DNA of 5,807 nucleotides from NCBI GenBank assembly GCA_016882165.1, contig VHBV01000085.1, positions 1-5,807 of the forward strand, given 5' to 3'. Of the stretch, positions 1 to 5,657 are shown one piece after another. Under the pieces are notes generated by a model, which worked only from the letters and a program-made list of their open reading frames with translations, was not told the origin of the DNA and did no database searches. The position numbers and the translations under genes are program-made. Numbering within the stretch: the first letter of the stretch is position 1; each line of letters starts with the position of its first letter. This DNA is from Candidatus Pelagibacterales bacterium. GTDB lineage: Bacteria > Pseudomonadota > Alphaproteobacteria > Rickettsiales > UBA1997.

Positions 1-84
1 AAAGCTCCAGCTAAAAAAGCTGTTGTGAAAAAAGCTGCTGTAAAAGCTCCAGCTAAAAAAGCTGTTGTGAAAAAAGCAGTTACT
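1..84 (+). repeat. Two tandem 42-base units inside the H1-like coding region
   Basis: Bases 1-42 and 43-84 are direct repeats of a 14-codon unit. The first 35 bases of the two units are identical, including at synonymous sites, and the divergence is confined to the last 7 bases (ending GCTGCTGTA in one and GCAGTTACT in the other). Identity at the DNA level suggests recent duplication or slippage rather than protein-level constraint alone. More units probably lie upstream of the window, so the array length cannot be judged. Confidence 0.75.
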
Positions 85-96
85 AAAAAGAAGTAA
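1..96 (+). CDS. Histone H1-like Lys/Ala-rich repeat protein, C-terminal fragment
   Basis: Only the last 31 codons are present; the 5' part lies outside the window. The frame opens at base 1 and ends with TAA at 94-96. The peptide contains only Lys, Ala, Val, Pro and one Thr, in the pattern KAPAKKAVVKKA repeated twice, and ends VTKKK. Such basic, low-complexity tails are typical of bacterial histone H1-like or HU-extended nucleoid proteins, which bind DNA non-specifically through lysines. That role is inferred from composition alone, because no folded domain is visible here. Other basic-tailed proteins, including some ribosomal proteins or translation factors, cannot be excluded. The gene is convergent with the minus-strand cluster and probably shares the hairpin at 117-155 as its terminator. 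Confidence 0.7.
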   Translation, partial: KAPAKKAVVKKAAVKAPAKKAVVKKAVTKKK

Positions 97-116
97 AAAT
101 TCTAAAAAGTAAAAAT

Positions 117-155
117 AAAAAAGGGTAAGATCTCACAAGGATCTTACCCTTTTTT
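117..155. terminator. Bidirectional intrinsic terminator between convergent genes
   Basis: A perfect inverted repeat pairs AAGGGTAAGATC (121-132) with GATCTTACCCTT (140-151) around the 7-base loop TCACAAG. It extends by A/T pairs out to 117 and 155. On the plus strand the stem is followed by a T run; on the minus strand the complement of the upstream A-rich stretch supplies a T run too. It lies 20 bases after the stop of the plus-strand H1-like gene and about 24 bases after the stop of the minus-strand 172-residue gene, so it can serve both. Confidence 0.92.
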
Positions 156-178
156 AATTCAAAAATTTTATTTATTAA

Positions 179-697
179 TTAAACTGATTTCTCTCTATCT
201 TGAGATAAACTATTATCCAGTTTTTTTATCACAGTAATTTTAACAGCACTATTAGGAGTTCTTGCGCCATTCTCAGAATTCACTACATCGCATAAAACAT
301 CTAAAGAAGAACCACCATCAAAACACATACAAATAACATAAGTTTTTTTATCTAAAGCTTCTATCATTTTACGACTTATAATTCTGAAACTAGCTTCTTC
401 TCCTTTTCTAGAAAATTTAAAAAGATGATTTAAAACACTAATATATCTGTTAATTTCTTTATTAGTTTTATGCTCTTTAATAGTTCCAGTAATTATCTCT
501 GAGTCAGGAACATCTATTAAATAATCAAATAGCATTTCTGCAACTTCTACACCTTCTTGTTCAATTTGCTGAAAAACTTCCGACATTAATTTCAGCTTCT
601 TACTATCTGAAACACTAGCCGGAGAGCTAGAAGGACGAGATAAATCGTTTTCTTCTTCAGTTAGAAATGAATCTTCGTTATCTTTATAATAAGACAT
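179..697 (-). CDS. Uncharacterised 172-residue soluble protein, last gene of the fzlA-amgK cluster
   Basis: I do not recognise this family. The ATG (695-697) lies 4 bases after the stop of the kinase gene, which supports this start and cotranscription; the gene ends in TAA before the shared terminator. Residues 1 to about 35 are acidic, serine-rich and probably disordered (EEEND, then RPSSSPASVSDS). Residues 36-60 look helical (SEVFQQIEQEGVEVAEMLFDYL), residues 80-115 are mixed helical and basic, and about 118-160 contain beta-like segments (YVICMCF, AVKITVI) around a GGSS turn. Three cysteines occur (CMC and LCD near 122-136). There is no signal peptide or membrane segment, so it is expected in the cytoplasm. 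Composition matches its neighbours. Being last in the cluster hints at an envelope or division link, but nothing in the protein shows this. Confidence 0.75.
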   Translation of the reverse strand: MSYYKDNEDSFLTEEENDLSRPSSSPASVSDSKKLKLMSEVFQQIEQEGVEVAEMLFDYLIDVPDSEIITGTIKEHKTNKEINRYISVLNHLFKFSRKGEEASFRIISRKMIEALDKKTYVICMCFDGGSSLDVLCDVVNSENGARTPNSAVKITVIKKLDNSLSQDREKSV

Positions 698-701
698 AAT
701 T

Positions 702-1682
702 TTAAATAAATTTTTCTAAAAATTTGCACATTTCTGCAAGAGCTTGACTATTTAAAGAAATTCTTTTTTTAACTAAATCAATTACTCTTGGTAATAAATT
801 CAAGTAATGATGCTTACCATCACGAACAGATAAACGCGCAAAAATACCAATAATCTTTATATTTCTTTGTAAAGATAAAATTTCATAGTCAGTTACAAAA
901 GACGTTTTTTCAGATTGTGATTTTTCAAGATAATATTGGAAAATTTGATTTCGATTTTCTTCTACTAAATCTCTTCTAGCGTCTTCTAAAAGAGAAACCA
1001 AATCATAAGCTTTAGAACCAATAACTGCGTCTTGAAAATCAAGTAAACCAACTTTTCTGAAAAACTTTCTTTTTGGCAAAATCATTAAATTATCAGCATG
1101 AAAATCACGCAAAACTAAAACCTGATTTTTTTTATCCAAATGTGAAAAAATTTCCAACCATAAATTTTTAAACTTCTGCTTTTCTGCTTCTGTAATTGAA
1201 ATTTTTTTTAGTGGTAAGTACCAATCAGTAAATAACATAACTTCTCGCAAAAGAAGCTCTTCATTATAAAAAGAAACATCTTTTGGAATTTCACTTTTAT
1301 GCAATTCAACAAGGCAATCAACAGCGCTCTTATACAAAGAAAGTTCAGTTGTTTTTAGATCGATTTCTGATTTTTTTGCCAACACTTTTCCATAAGTATC
1401 ATCACCAAAATCTTCTAGTAATATAAAACCTTCTTTATGGTCAATTACAAAAATTTTTGGTGCTGAAAATTTATTTCTTACCAAAAATTTATCTATTTTA
1501 ATAAATGGTTTTATATCTTCATGACTAGGTGGAGCATACATCAAAATAAATGATTTATCTGCATTAAGAATGCGATAATAAGAACGAAAAGAAGCGTCTC
1601 CTGCAACCTTCGTTATTTTATATTGTAAAATTCCTTTAGCTTCCAAAAATCTTTTAGCAGCTATTTCATCGAGTTGAAACAT
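702..1682 (-). CDS. amgK: AmgK-type sugar kinase (aminoglycoside phosphotransferase family)
   Basis: This cytoplasmic 326-residue kinase-fold protein resembles AmgK, the ATP-dependent anomeric kinase of N-acetylmuramate and N-acetylglucosamine in the peptidoglycan recycling route of Pseudomonas and Caulobacter. The N-terminal GDASFRSYYRI (28-38) and ILMYAPP (46-52) match the family pattern DASFRRYFR...MDAPP. LLEDFGDD (88-95) follows in the N-lobe. The catalytic loop is LRDFHADNLM (191-200), with Asp193 the likely base and Asn198 a metal ligand. LLDFQDA (213-219) supplies the second metal-binding aspartate, Asp215, followed by the typical YDLVSLLEDARRD. The C-terminal GIFARLSVRDGK and LLPRV are also family features. 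No TsaE domain is fused at the N-terminus, unlike in some alphaproteobacterial homologues. The gene starts 3 bases after the fzlA-like stop. The family is secure; the exact sugar substrate is inferred, and no MurU partner is seen in the window. Confidence 0.85.
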   Translation of the reverse strand: MFQLDEIAAKRFLEAKGILQYKITKVAGDASFRSYYRILNADKSFILMYAPPSHEDIKPFIKIDKFLVRNKFSAPKIFVIDHKEGFILLEDFGDDTYGKVLAKKSEIDLKTTELSLYKSAVDCLVELHKSEIPKDVSFYNEELLLREVMLFTDWYLPLKKISITEAEKQKFKNLWLEIFSHLDKKNQVLVLRDFHADNLMILPKRKFFRKVGLLDFQDAVIGSKAYDLVSLLEDARRDLVEENRNQIFQYYLEKSQSEKTSFVTDYEILSLQRNIKIIGIFARLSVRDGKHHYLNLLPRVIDLVKKRISLNSQALAEMCKFLEKFI

Positions 1683-1685
1683 AAA

Positions 1686-2363
1686 TTAAAAATCAATTTT
1701 TGAGTACCATTCTGGAGGGTTAACATTTGGAATTTTGTCTTTCAAAATTTCACTAAAAATTTTGTGAGATTTAATTATACTATACCAATCTTTTACTGGT
1801 AAATAGTGATTCCAATTTATATCACCAAAATAATCTAAAACAGAAATCTGAGCAGCAGCAGAAAAATCTGCAACAGAAATATAATCTCCAGCTAAATATT
1901 TTCTGGTTTCAAGTAAATATTCAACATAAGTCATATGAGCATTTAAATTGCGTCTTGCAACTCTCAAGATTTCAGAATTTGGAGAATTAACTCCTGGTAA
2001 ATAACGATTATAAAAACGCTCATTTAAAATATATTTACTTACCTCATAATAAAATTTTTCATCAAACCAATTTTGTATTCTTCTTACTTCTGCTTTGTTA
2101 AATATTGATTCACCCAAAAAGTTTTCTGTCTCAGAATGCTTTTCTTCGATATATTCAATAATTGTAGCACTGTTACATACAACAGCGGAATTAGAATTAT
2201 CAAACAAAACAGGAACTGAACCAGCTGGATTCATTGCAATAAATTCTTTTCTTCTTTCCCAAAAATTTTCTTGAATTAATTCAACACCTATTTCTTTTGC
2301 ATTAAGATGAATTCTAACTTTACGAGAAAAAGGACAAACTGGATGATGATAAAGTCTATACAT
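1686..2363 (-). CDS. fzlA: FzlA-like GST-fold cell division protein
   Basis: The 225-residue protein has a glutathione S-transferase fold: an N-terminal thioredoxin-like domain (about 1-80) with CPFSRK (10-15) and NPAGSVPVL (45-53, cis-proline Pro51), then an all-helical domain with VADFSAAAQISVLDY (164-178). Several stretches match the Caulobacter FtsZ-localised protein FzlA as I remember it: FWERRKEF (34-41), AEVRRIQNWFDEKFYYEV (91-108), VKDWYSIIKS (190-199) and the C-terminal PPEWYSKIDF. FzlA binds FtsZ filaments, alters their curvature and promotes septal wall synthesis; it is not a glutathione enzyme. Trp35 probably corresponds to a Caulobacter FzlA tryptophan (W38) reported as important, a recollection to verify. 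It is first in a three-gene minus-strand cluster and divergent from polA. Its A-rich leader has no evident ribosome binding site. A generic GST is the alternative, but the C-terminus argues for FzlA. Confidence 0.85.
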   Translation of the reverse strand: MYRLYHHPVCPFSRKVRIHLNAKEIGVELIQENFWERRKEFIAMNPAGSVPVLFDNSNSAVVCNSATIIEYIEEKHSETENFLGESIFNKAEVRRIQNWFDEKFYYEVSKYILNERFYNRYLPGVNSPNSEILRVARRNLNAHMTYVEYLLETRKYLAGDYISVADFSAAAQISVLDYFGDINWNHYLPVKDWYSIIKSHKIFSEILKDKIPNVNPPEWYSKIDF

Positions 2364-2449
2364 TTTAGTTATTTTTTAATTAATTGCCTGATATAAATAT
2401 TCCTTAGTTTTGAAGATTACGTTCAAAAAACAACTTAATTTAGCAAATA
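2364..2449. promoter_or_regulatory. Divergent intergenic region with weak promoter-like elements for fzlA and polA
   Basis: These 86 AT-rich bases separate two genes read in opposite directions, so they should hold both promoters. For the minus strand, TTGAAC (complement of 2421-2426) is followed after 18 bases by GAATAT (complement of 2397-2402), a passable -35/-10 pair for the fzlA cluster. On the plus strand TTGCCT (2384-2389) and TTGAAG (2410-2415) resemble -35 elements, but neither has a good -10 at the right distance ahead of polA. Neither start codon has a clear Shine-Dalgarno sequence. The positions are guesses in a sequence where A/T hexamers arise easily by chance. Confidence 0.3.
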
Positions 2450-4933
2450 ATGTCAAAAGAAACTGAAAATTCTCAAGAAAAAACTAAAAGAATTGCTTTA
2501 ATTGATGGCTATGGCTTTGTTTTTCGCGCTTATCACTCGCTTCCTCCACTAACTCGCAATGATAAAACTCCAGTTGGCGCAGTTTATGGTTTTACCAATA
2601 TGTTAATTAAACTTTTAGCATCACTTGACGTAACTCACATGGCAGTTGTTTTTGATGCTGGATCAAAAACTTTTCGTAACGAAATTTTTTCTGAATATAA
2701 GTCTAATCGCCCTCCTTGTCCTGAGGATTTAATTCCTCAATTTCCAATTGTTCGCGAAGCAGCAGAATCTTTAAACTTAGCTATCTTGGAAAAAATAGGA
2801 TTTGAAGCAGATGACATTATAGCAACAATTGCTAAAAAATTTGTAGCTGGTGGTGATAAAGTTTTAATTGTTTCATCAGATAAAGACTTGATGCAACTAG
2901 TTGATGACAAAATATTGATGTATGATGCCATGAAAAATAAAATAATTGGCATTAATGAAGTGAAAGAAAAGTTTTTTGTTGAACCAAAAAAAGTTTTGGA
3001 CGTTTTAGCATTAATGGGAGATAGTTCTGATAACATTCCAGGAGTAAAAGGAATAGGACCAAAAACTGCTGCAGAATTAATTGACCAGTTTGGAAATTTA
3101 GAAAATATTTTTCTAAATTTAGATAATATAAAGCAGGAAAAAAGACGCCAAATTCTAAAAGATGGAGTTGAAAATGCTAAACTATCAAAAATTTTAGCTT
3201 CTCTTAAAGACGATGTTGAACTGGGAATTACTTTTGATGATCTTGAGATAAAATCAATTGAACCGAATAAACTGATTTCATTTTTAGAAAAACAAGGATT
3301 TAGATCGTTAGTTTTAAGGGTGAAAAAAGAGTTCGATATAAAAGAAAATGATCTAGAAAATTATACAAATATTATAGAAGAAAAAACATCTCAAAGCTTT
3401 GAAAATAAAACAGCTAAAGTAACAAAAAAAATTGCATCAAATGCATTTAAAGATATAAAAATAACAGAAATAACAGACAAAGAAAAACTGCAAAATATTT
3501 TTCAAACAGCAGAAATTAATGGAACTATAGTAATTGATTATAAACTTGATAACTCGAAGAAGAAAATTTCTACAGTTACAATTTCAACTGCTAAAAATGA
3601 CGAAAATATAAAAGAAATTTTTTACTTCAAATTAGAAGAAAAACTATCAACAAAATCAAATTCTTCTCAAAGTTTTGATCTGTTCTCTTTCAGCGAAATA
3701 AAAGAAGAAATAAATAACTCCACAACACTTTGCTTAGAAGATTTAGAATTAATATTAAACAATAATTCTGTCAAAAAAATATTTTTTAATGCTAAAGAAT
3801 TCTTTAAAATTGCCTACGACACAAATTTACAAATTAACGATAATATTTCTTATGAAGATCTTTCTTTAATTAATCATTTAATAAATTCTTCAATTAAAAA
3901 TAATTTACGAGAAATAATTGAGATTAACATTGATGAAGAACTTGAAGAAAGTGGTTTTAACAGCATTTTTGATGAAATTGAAAAAGAACAAAATGGAAAG
4001 AAATTTGATGAAAATATTTTAAATGATGAAGAAAAATTAAAAGAGTTTTTTGCTTTCAAAAACTTCAGTATTTTTCAAATTTATAAAACTTTTTCTAATA
4101 AAATTTTTGAATTAAAACTAAATTTTGCATATCTTGCATTTGAACTACCACTCTTGCAAATTATTGCTAAAATGGAGCATAATGGTATTAAAATTGATGT
4201 TGATAAGTTAAGAAATTTATCAAAAGAATTTGGCGAAAAAATAAAAGAGTTAAGTAAAGAAATTTATGAAATTGCTGGTGAAGAATTTAATATTGCTTCA
4301 ACCCAACAACTGGGGAAAATTCTTTTTGAAAAATTACAACTAAGCTCATCAAAGAAATCAAAAAAAACTGGAGTCCTTTCAACTAAATCAAGTGTTTTAG
4401 AAGAACTTGATTTTGAAGGACACAAAATTGCTGGCAAAGTTTTAGAATTTCGTAAGTTCTCTAAATTAAAAAACACTTATACTGATTCTTTGCCTGAAGA
4501 AATTAACCAAAAGACAGCAAGAATTCATAGTACTTTCCTAACAACATCAACAGTTACAGGAAGATTTAGCTCTAACAACCCAAACCTTCAAAATATTCCA
4601 ATTAAAAGCTTGGAAGGAAAAAAAATTCGTGAAGCTTTCATAGCAAAAGAAAATTGTTTATTAATTTCTGCCGACTACTCACAAGTTGAACTGAGAGTTA
4701 TCGCACATGTAGCAAAAATTGATAATTTGATAAAAGCTTTTAAAGAAAACAAAGATATTCACAGAATTACTGCTAGCCAAGTTATGGGAGTTTCTGAAAA
4801 CGAAGTTACCGACGAAATGCGCTCTAAAGCCAAGGCAATAAATTTTGGTATAATTTATGGAATAAGCGCTTTTGGACTTGCAAAACAACTAAAAATTTCA
4901 AGACAAGAAGCTGATTCTTACATTAAATCTTAA
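2450..4933 (+). CDS. polA: PolA N-terminal product: 5' nuclease, degenerate 3'-5' exonuclease, partial polymerase
   Basis: This 827-residue reading frame holds a full 5'-3' exonuclease domain (about 13-295). It shows LIDGYGFVFRAY (Asp19), FEADD (Asp121, Asp122), SSDKDLMQL (Asp144, Asp146), GDSSDNIPGV (Asp191, Asp194) and the helix-hairpin-helix GIGPKTAAEL (201-210). A Lys/Glu/Asn-rich linker follows. The 3'-5' exonuclease region (about 335-555) keeps the fold pattern but not the acids: the exo I position reads IDYK (363-365) instead of DTE, exo II reads NAKEFF (447-452) instead of NLKYD, and exo III lacks the YxxxD acid near 533-537. The polymerase part has TGRFSSNNPNLQNIP (703-717), motif A ADYSQVELR (Asp742) and motif B with Arg791, Lys795, Phe799 and Tyr803. 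It stops before motif C, so this product alone could cut flaps but should not polymerise. Confidence 0.88.
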   Translation: MSKETENSQEKTKRIALIDGYGFVFRAYHSLPPLTRNDKTPVGAVYGFTNMLIKLLASLDVTHMAVVFDAGSKTFRNEIFSEYKSNRPPCPEDLIPQFPIVREAAESLNLAILEKIGFEADDIIATIAKKFVAGGDKVLIVSSDKDLMQLVDDKILMYDAMKNKIIGINEVKEKFFVEPKKVLDVLALMGDSSDNIPGVKGIGPKTAAELIDQFGNLENIFLNLDNIKQEKRRQILKDGVENAKLSKILASLKDDVELGITFDDLEIKSIEPNKLISFLEKQGFRSLVLRVKKEFDIKENDLENYTNIIEEKTSQSFENKTAKVTKKIASNAFKDIKITEITDKEKLQNIFQTAEINGTIVIDYKLDNSKKKISTVTISTAKNDENIKEIFYFKLEEKLSTKSNSSQSFDLFSFSEIKEEINNSTTLCLEDLELILNNNSVKKIFFNAKEFFKIAYDTNLQINDNISYEDLSLINHLINSSIKNNLREIIEINIDEELEESGFNSIFDEIEKEQNGKKFDENILNDEEKLKEFFAFKNFSIFQIYKTFSNKIFELKLNFAYLAFELPLLQIIAKMEHNGIKIDVDKLRNLSKEFGEKIKELSKEIYEIAGEEFNIASTQQLGKILFEKLQLSSSKKSKKTGVLSTKSSVLEELDFEGHKIAGKVLEFRKFSKLKNTYTDSLPEEINQKTARIHSTFLTTSTVTGRFSSNNPNLQNIPIKSLEGKKIREAFIAKENCLLISADYSQVELRVIAHVAKIDNLIKAFKENKDIHRITASQVMGVSENEVTDEMRSKAKAINFGIIYGISAFGLAKQLKISRQEADSYIKS
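4931..4933 (+). other. Premature TAA codon in polA
   Basis: The codon lies inside the 8-base palindrome TTAATTAA (4930-4937). The ten codons between it and the next ATG (4964) are open and read LKAYPGIDSY, a recognisable PolA segment, which shows the frame was recently continuous. No stem-loop that would suggest programmed readthrough is evident in the following 30 bases. The next base after the stop is T. Confidence 0.85.
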
Positions 4934-4963
4934 TTAAAAGCATATCCAGGAATTGACTCATAC

Positions 4964-5338
4964 ATGAGTGAATATATTGATTTAGCGCGCCAATTTGGCT
5001 ATGTTCAAACAATTTCTGGCAGAAAGTGCTTTATTCATGAAATTAACAATAAAAATCCAATTATTCGAGCAGAAGCAGAAAGATTAGCAATTAATGCTCC
5101 CATTCAGGGAAGTGCTGCCGACATCATCAAAAAAGCCATGATTCGTTTGAATAAAAAATTTAGTGAAGAAAAACTTCAAGCAAAAATTATTCTACAAATT
5201 CATGACGAGTTAATAATTGAAGCTCCAGAAAATGAAGTTGAAAAAACAAGTTTAATTCTAAAAAATGAAATGGAAAATGCCGTTATACTTGACTGCCCAC
5301 TAAAAGTTGATATCAGCGTTTCTAAGCATTGGAGTTGA
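4964..5338 (+). CDS. polA: PolA C-terminal fragment carrying polymerase motif C
   Basis: The 124 codons from ATG 4964 encode the last part of the polymerase palm and fingers. GYVQTISGRK corresponds to the family's GYVETLxGR, AERLAINAPIQGSAADIIKKAMI is a highly conserved stretch, and QIHDELIIEAP is motif C with the HDE triad at 5201-5209; Asp at 5204-5206 is the second catalytic metal ligand. The end, VDISVSKHWS, matches the normal PolA C-terminus. The ATG falls in the middle of a domain, so it is unlikely to be a natural start. AGGA at 4948-4951 lies 12 bases upstream, rather far for a ribosome binding site. Homologous sequence actually begins at 4934. As a separate polypeptide it could work only by complementing the N-terminal part. 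No further stop or frameshift is seen. Confidence 0.75.
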   Translation: MSEYIDLARQFGYVQTISGRKCFIHEINNKNPIIRAEAERLAINAPIQGSAADIIKKAMIRLNKKFSEEKLQAKIILQIHDELIIEAPENEVEKTSLILKNEMENAVILDCPLKVDISVSKHWS

Positions 5339-5393
5339 ATTTATTTTTAAAGTAACCTCAATAACAATTAAAAAATTATATCAAAATCTTTTT

Positions 5394-5460
5394 CAGGAAG
5401 GAGACTCTTAACCACAACTTTGGCTTCCTCTGCAAGAATGGGTCTCCTGCCCCCTTCTTA
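5394..5460. other. GC-richer segment with competing hairpins downstream of polA
   Basis: AGGAGACTC (5399-5407) can pair with GGGTCTCCT (5440-5448) as a 9-bp stem with one G-U pair. Two alternatives compete with it: AGGAAG (5395-5400) with CTTCCT (5424-5429), and AGAATGGG (5436-5443) with CCCCTTCT (5452-5459) with one mismatch. The segment is visibly richer in G and C than its surroundings, which in an AT-rich genome often marks a structured RNA or a repeat. No T run follows, so a simple terminator is doubtful. I do not recognise a known RNA family. Confidence 0.4.
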
Positions 5461-5545
5461 GTGCTCATGTCAAATTGCAATTAGCTAAAATGAAAGTGTA
5501 AAAGTAGTTAGAAAACCCCGGCTTGCATAGAGCAATCAATTCCAC

Positions 5546-5657
5546 TCCGTCATTGCGAGCTAGCACACGTGCGAAGCGTGGCAATCCATTTTGTCACAAA
5601 CTAATTAAGTTACTGAGAAATGGATTGCTACGGAGCAAATCTCCTCGCAATGATGGA
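5546..5657. repeat. Imperfect inverted-repeat element (REP/MITE-like palindrome)
   Basis: The outer arms CCGTCATTGCGAG (5547-5559) and CTCGCAATGATGG (5644-5656) pair over 13 positions, with a T-A pair just outside (5546/5657). The inner arms CGTGGCAATCCATTT (5577-5591) and AAATGGATTGCTACG (5618-5632) pair over 15 positions. The only non-Watson-Crick position in each stem is G-T, so the plus-strand RNA would pair fully using G-U. An asymmetric internal region separates the stems; on its right side GGAG/CTCC (5632-5635/5641-5644) can form a small side hairpin. The central loop is AT-rich. The GTCATTGCGAG...GCAATCCA pattern is one I associate with dispersed non-coding palindromes in Rickettsiales and other bacteria. 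It encodes no transposase, and no target duplication is obvious. Confidence 0.8.

Larger units (their letters stand above)
2450..5338 (+). pseudogene. polA: DNA polymerase I locus (polA) interrupted by one in-frame stop
   Basis: Read in a single frame from ATG 2450 to TGA 5336-5338, this locus would encode a 962-position DNA polymerase I, close to the usual length of about 900-950 residues. Codon 828 is TAA (4931-4933). There is no frameshift: 4964 lies exactly 838 codons after 2450, and homologous sequence resumes immediately after the stop. The local peptide is YIKS*LKAYPGIDSYM where the family has a pattern like YxxxYFxxYPGVxxYM, so the stop replaces the tyrosine of a YF pair; one T-to-A change (TAT to TAA) would explain it. 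Four other genes in the window end with TAA, which argues against a reassigned code. Possible explanations are a real nonsense mutation, readthrough, use as two polypeptides, or a sequencing/assembly error. PolA normally fills gaps and removes Okazaki primers. Confidence 0.8.

Noticed and set aside
1..84. CRISPR-like repeat pair
   Set aside because: The repeats are contiguous with no spacers and are read in frame as a Lys/Ala-rich protein.
1686..2363. Ordinary detoxifying glutathione S-transferase
   Set aside because: The fold is shared, but the FWERR segment, the AEVRR...WFDEKFY stretch and the PPEWYSKIDF C-terminus fit FzlA better; a profile comparison could still overturn this.
2737..3036. 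Minus-strand open frame of 99 codons inside polA
   Set aside because: It lies antisense to the conserved 5' nuclease domain, its peptide is Ser/Phe/Ile-rich as expected from reversed Lys/Glu codons, and it has no family resemblance.
3874..4888. Three further minus-strand frames (3874-4059, 4264-4476, 4679-4888)
   Set aside because: All are antisense to polA, short, of low-complexity composition and lack start signals; they are by-products of the coding strand.
4931..4933. Genetic code reassignment of TAA
   Set aside because: Four other genes in the window end at TAA at sensible family lengths or just before the next gene or terminator, so TAA is used as a stop here.
4920..4970. Frameshift as the cause of the split polA
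   Set aside because: The two parts are in the same frame (4964 minus 2450 is divisible by three) and the ten codons between them read as PolA, so an in-frame stop explains everything.
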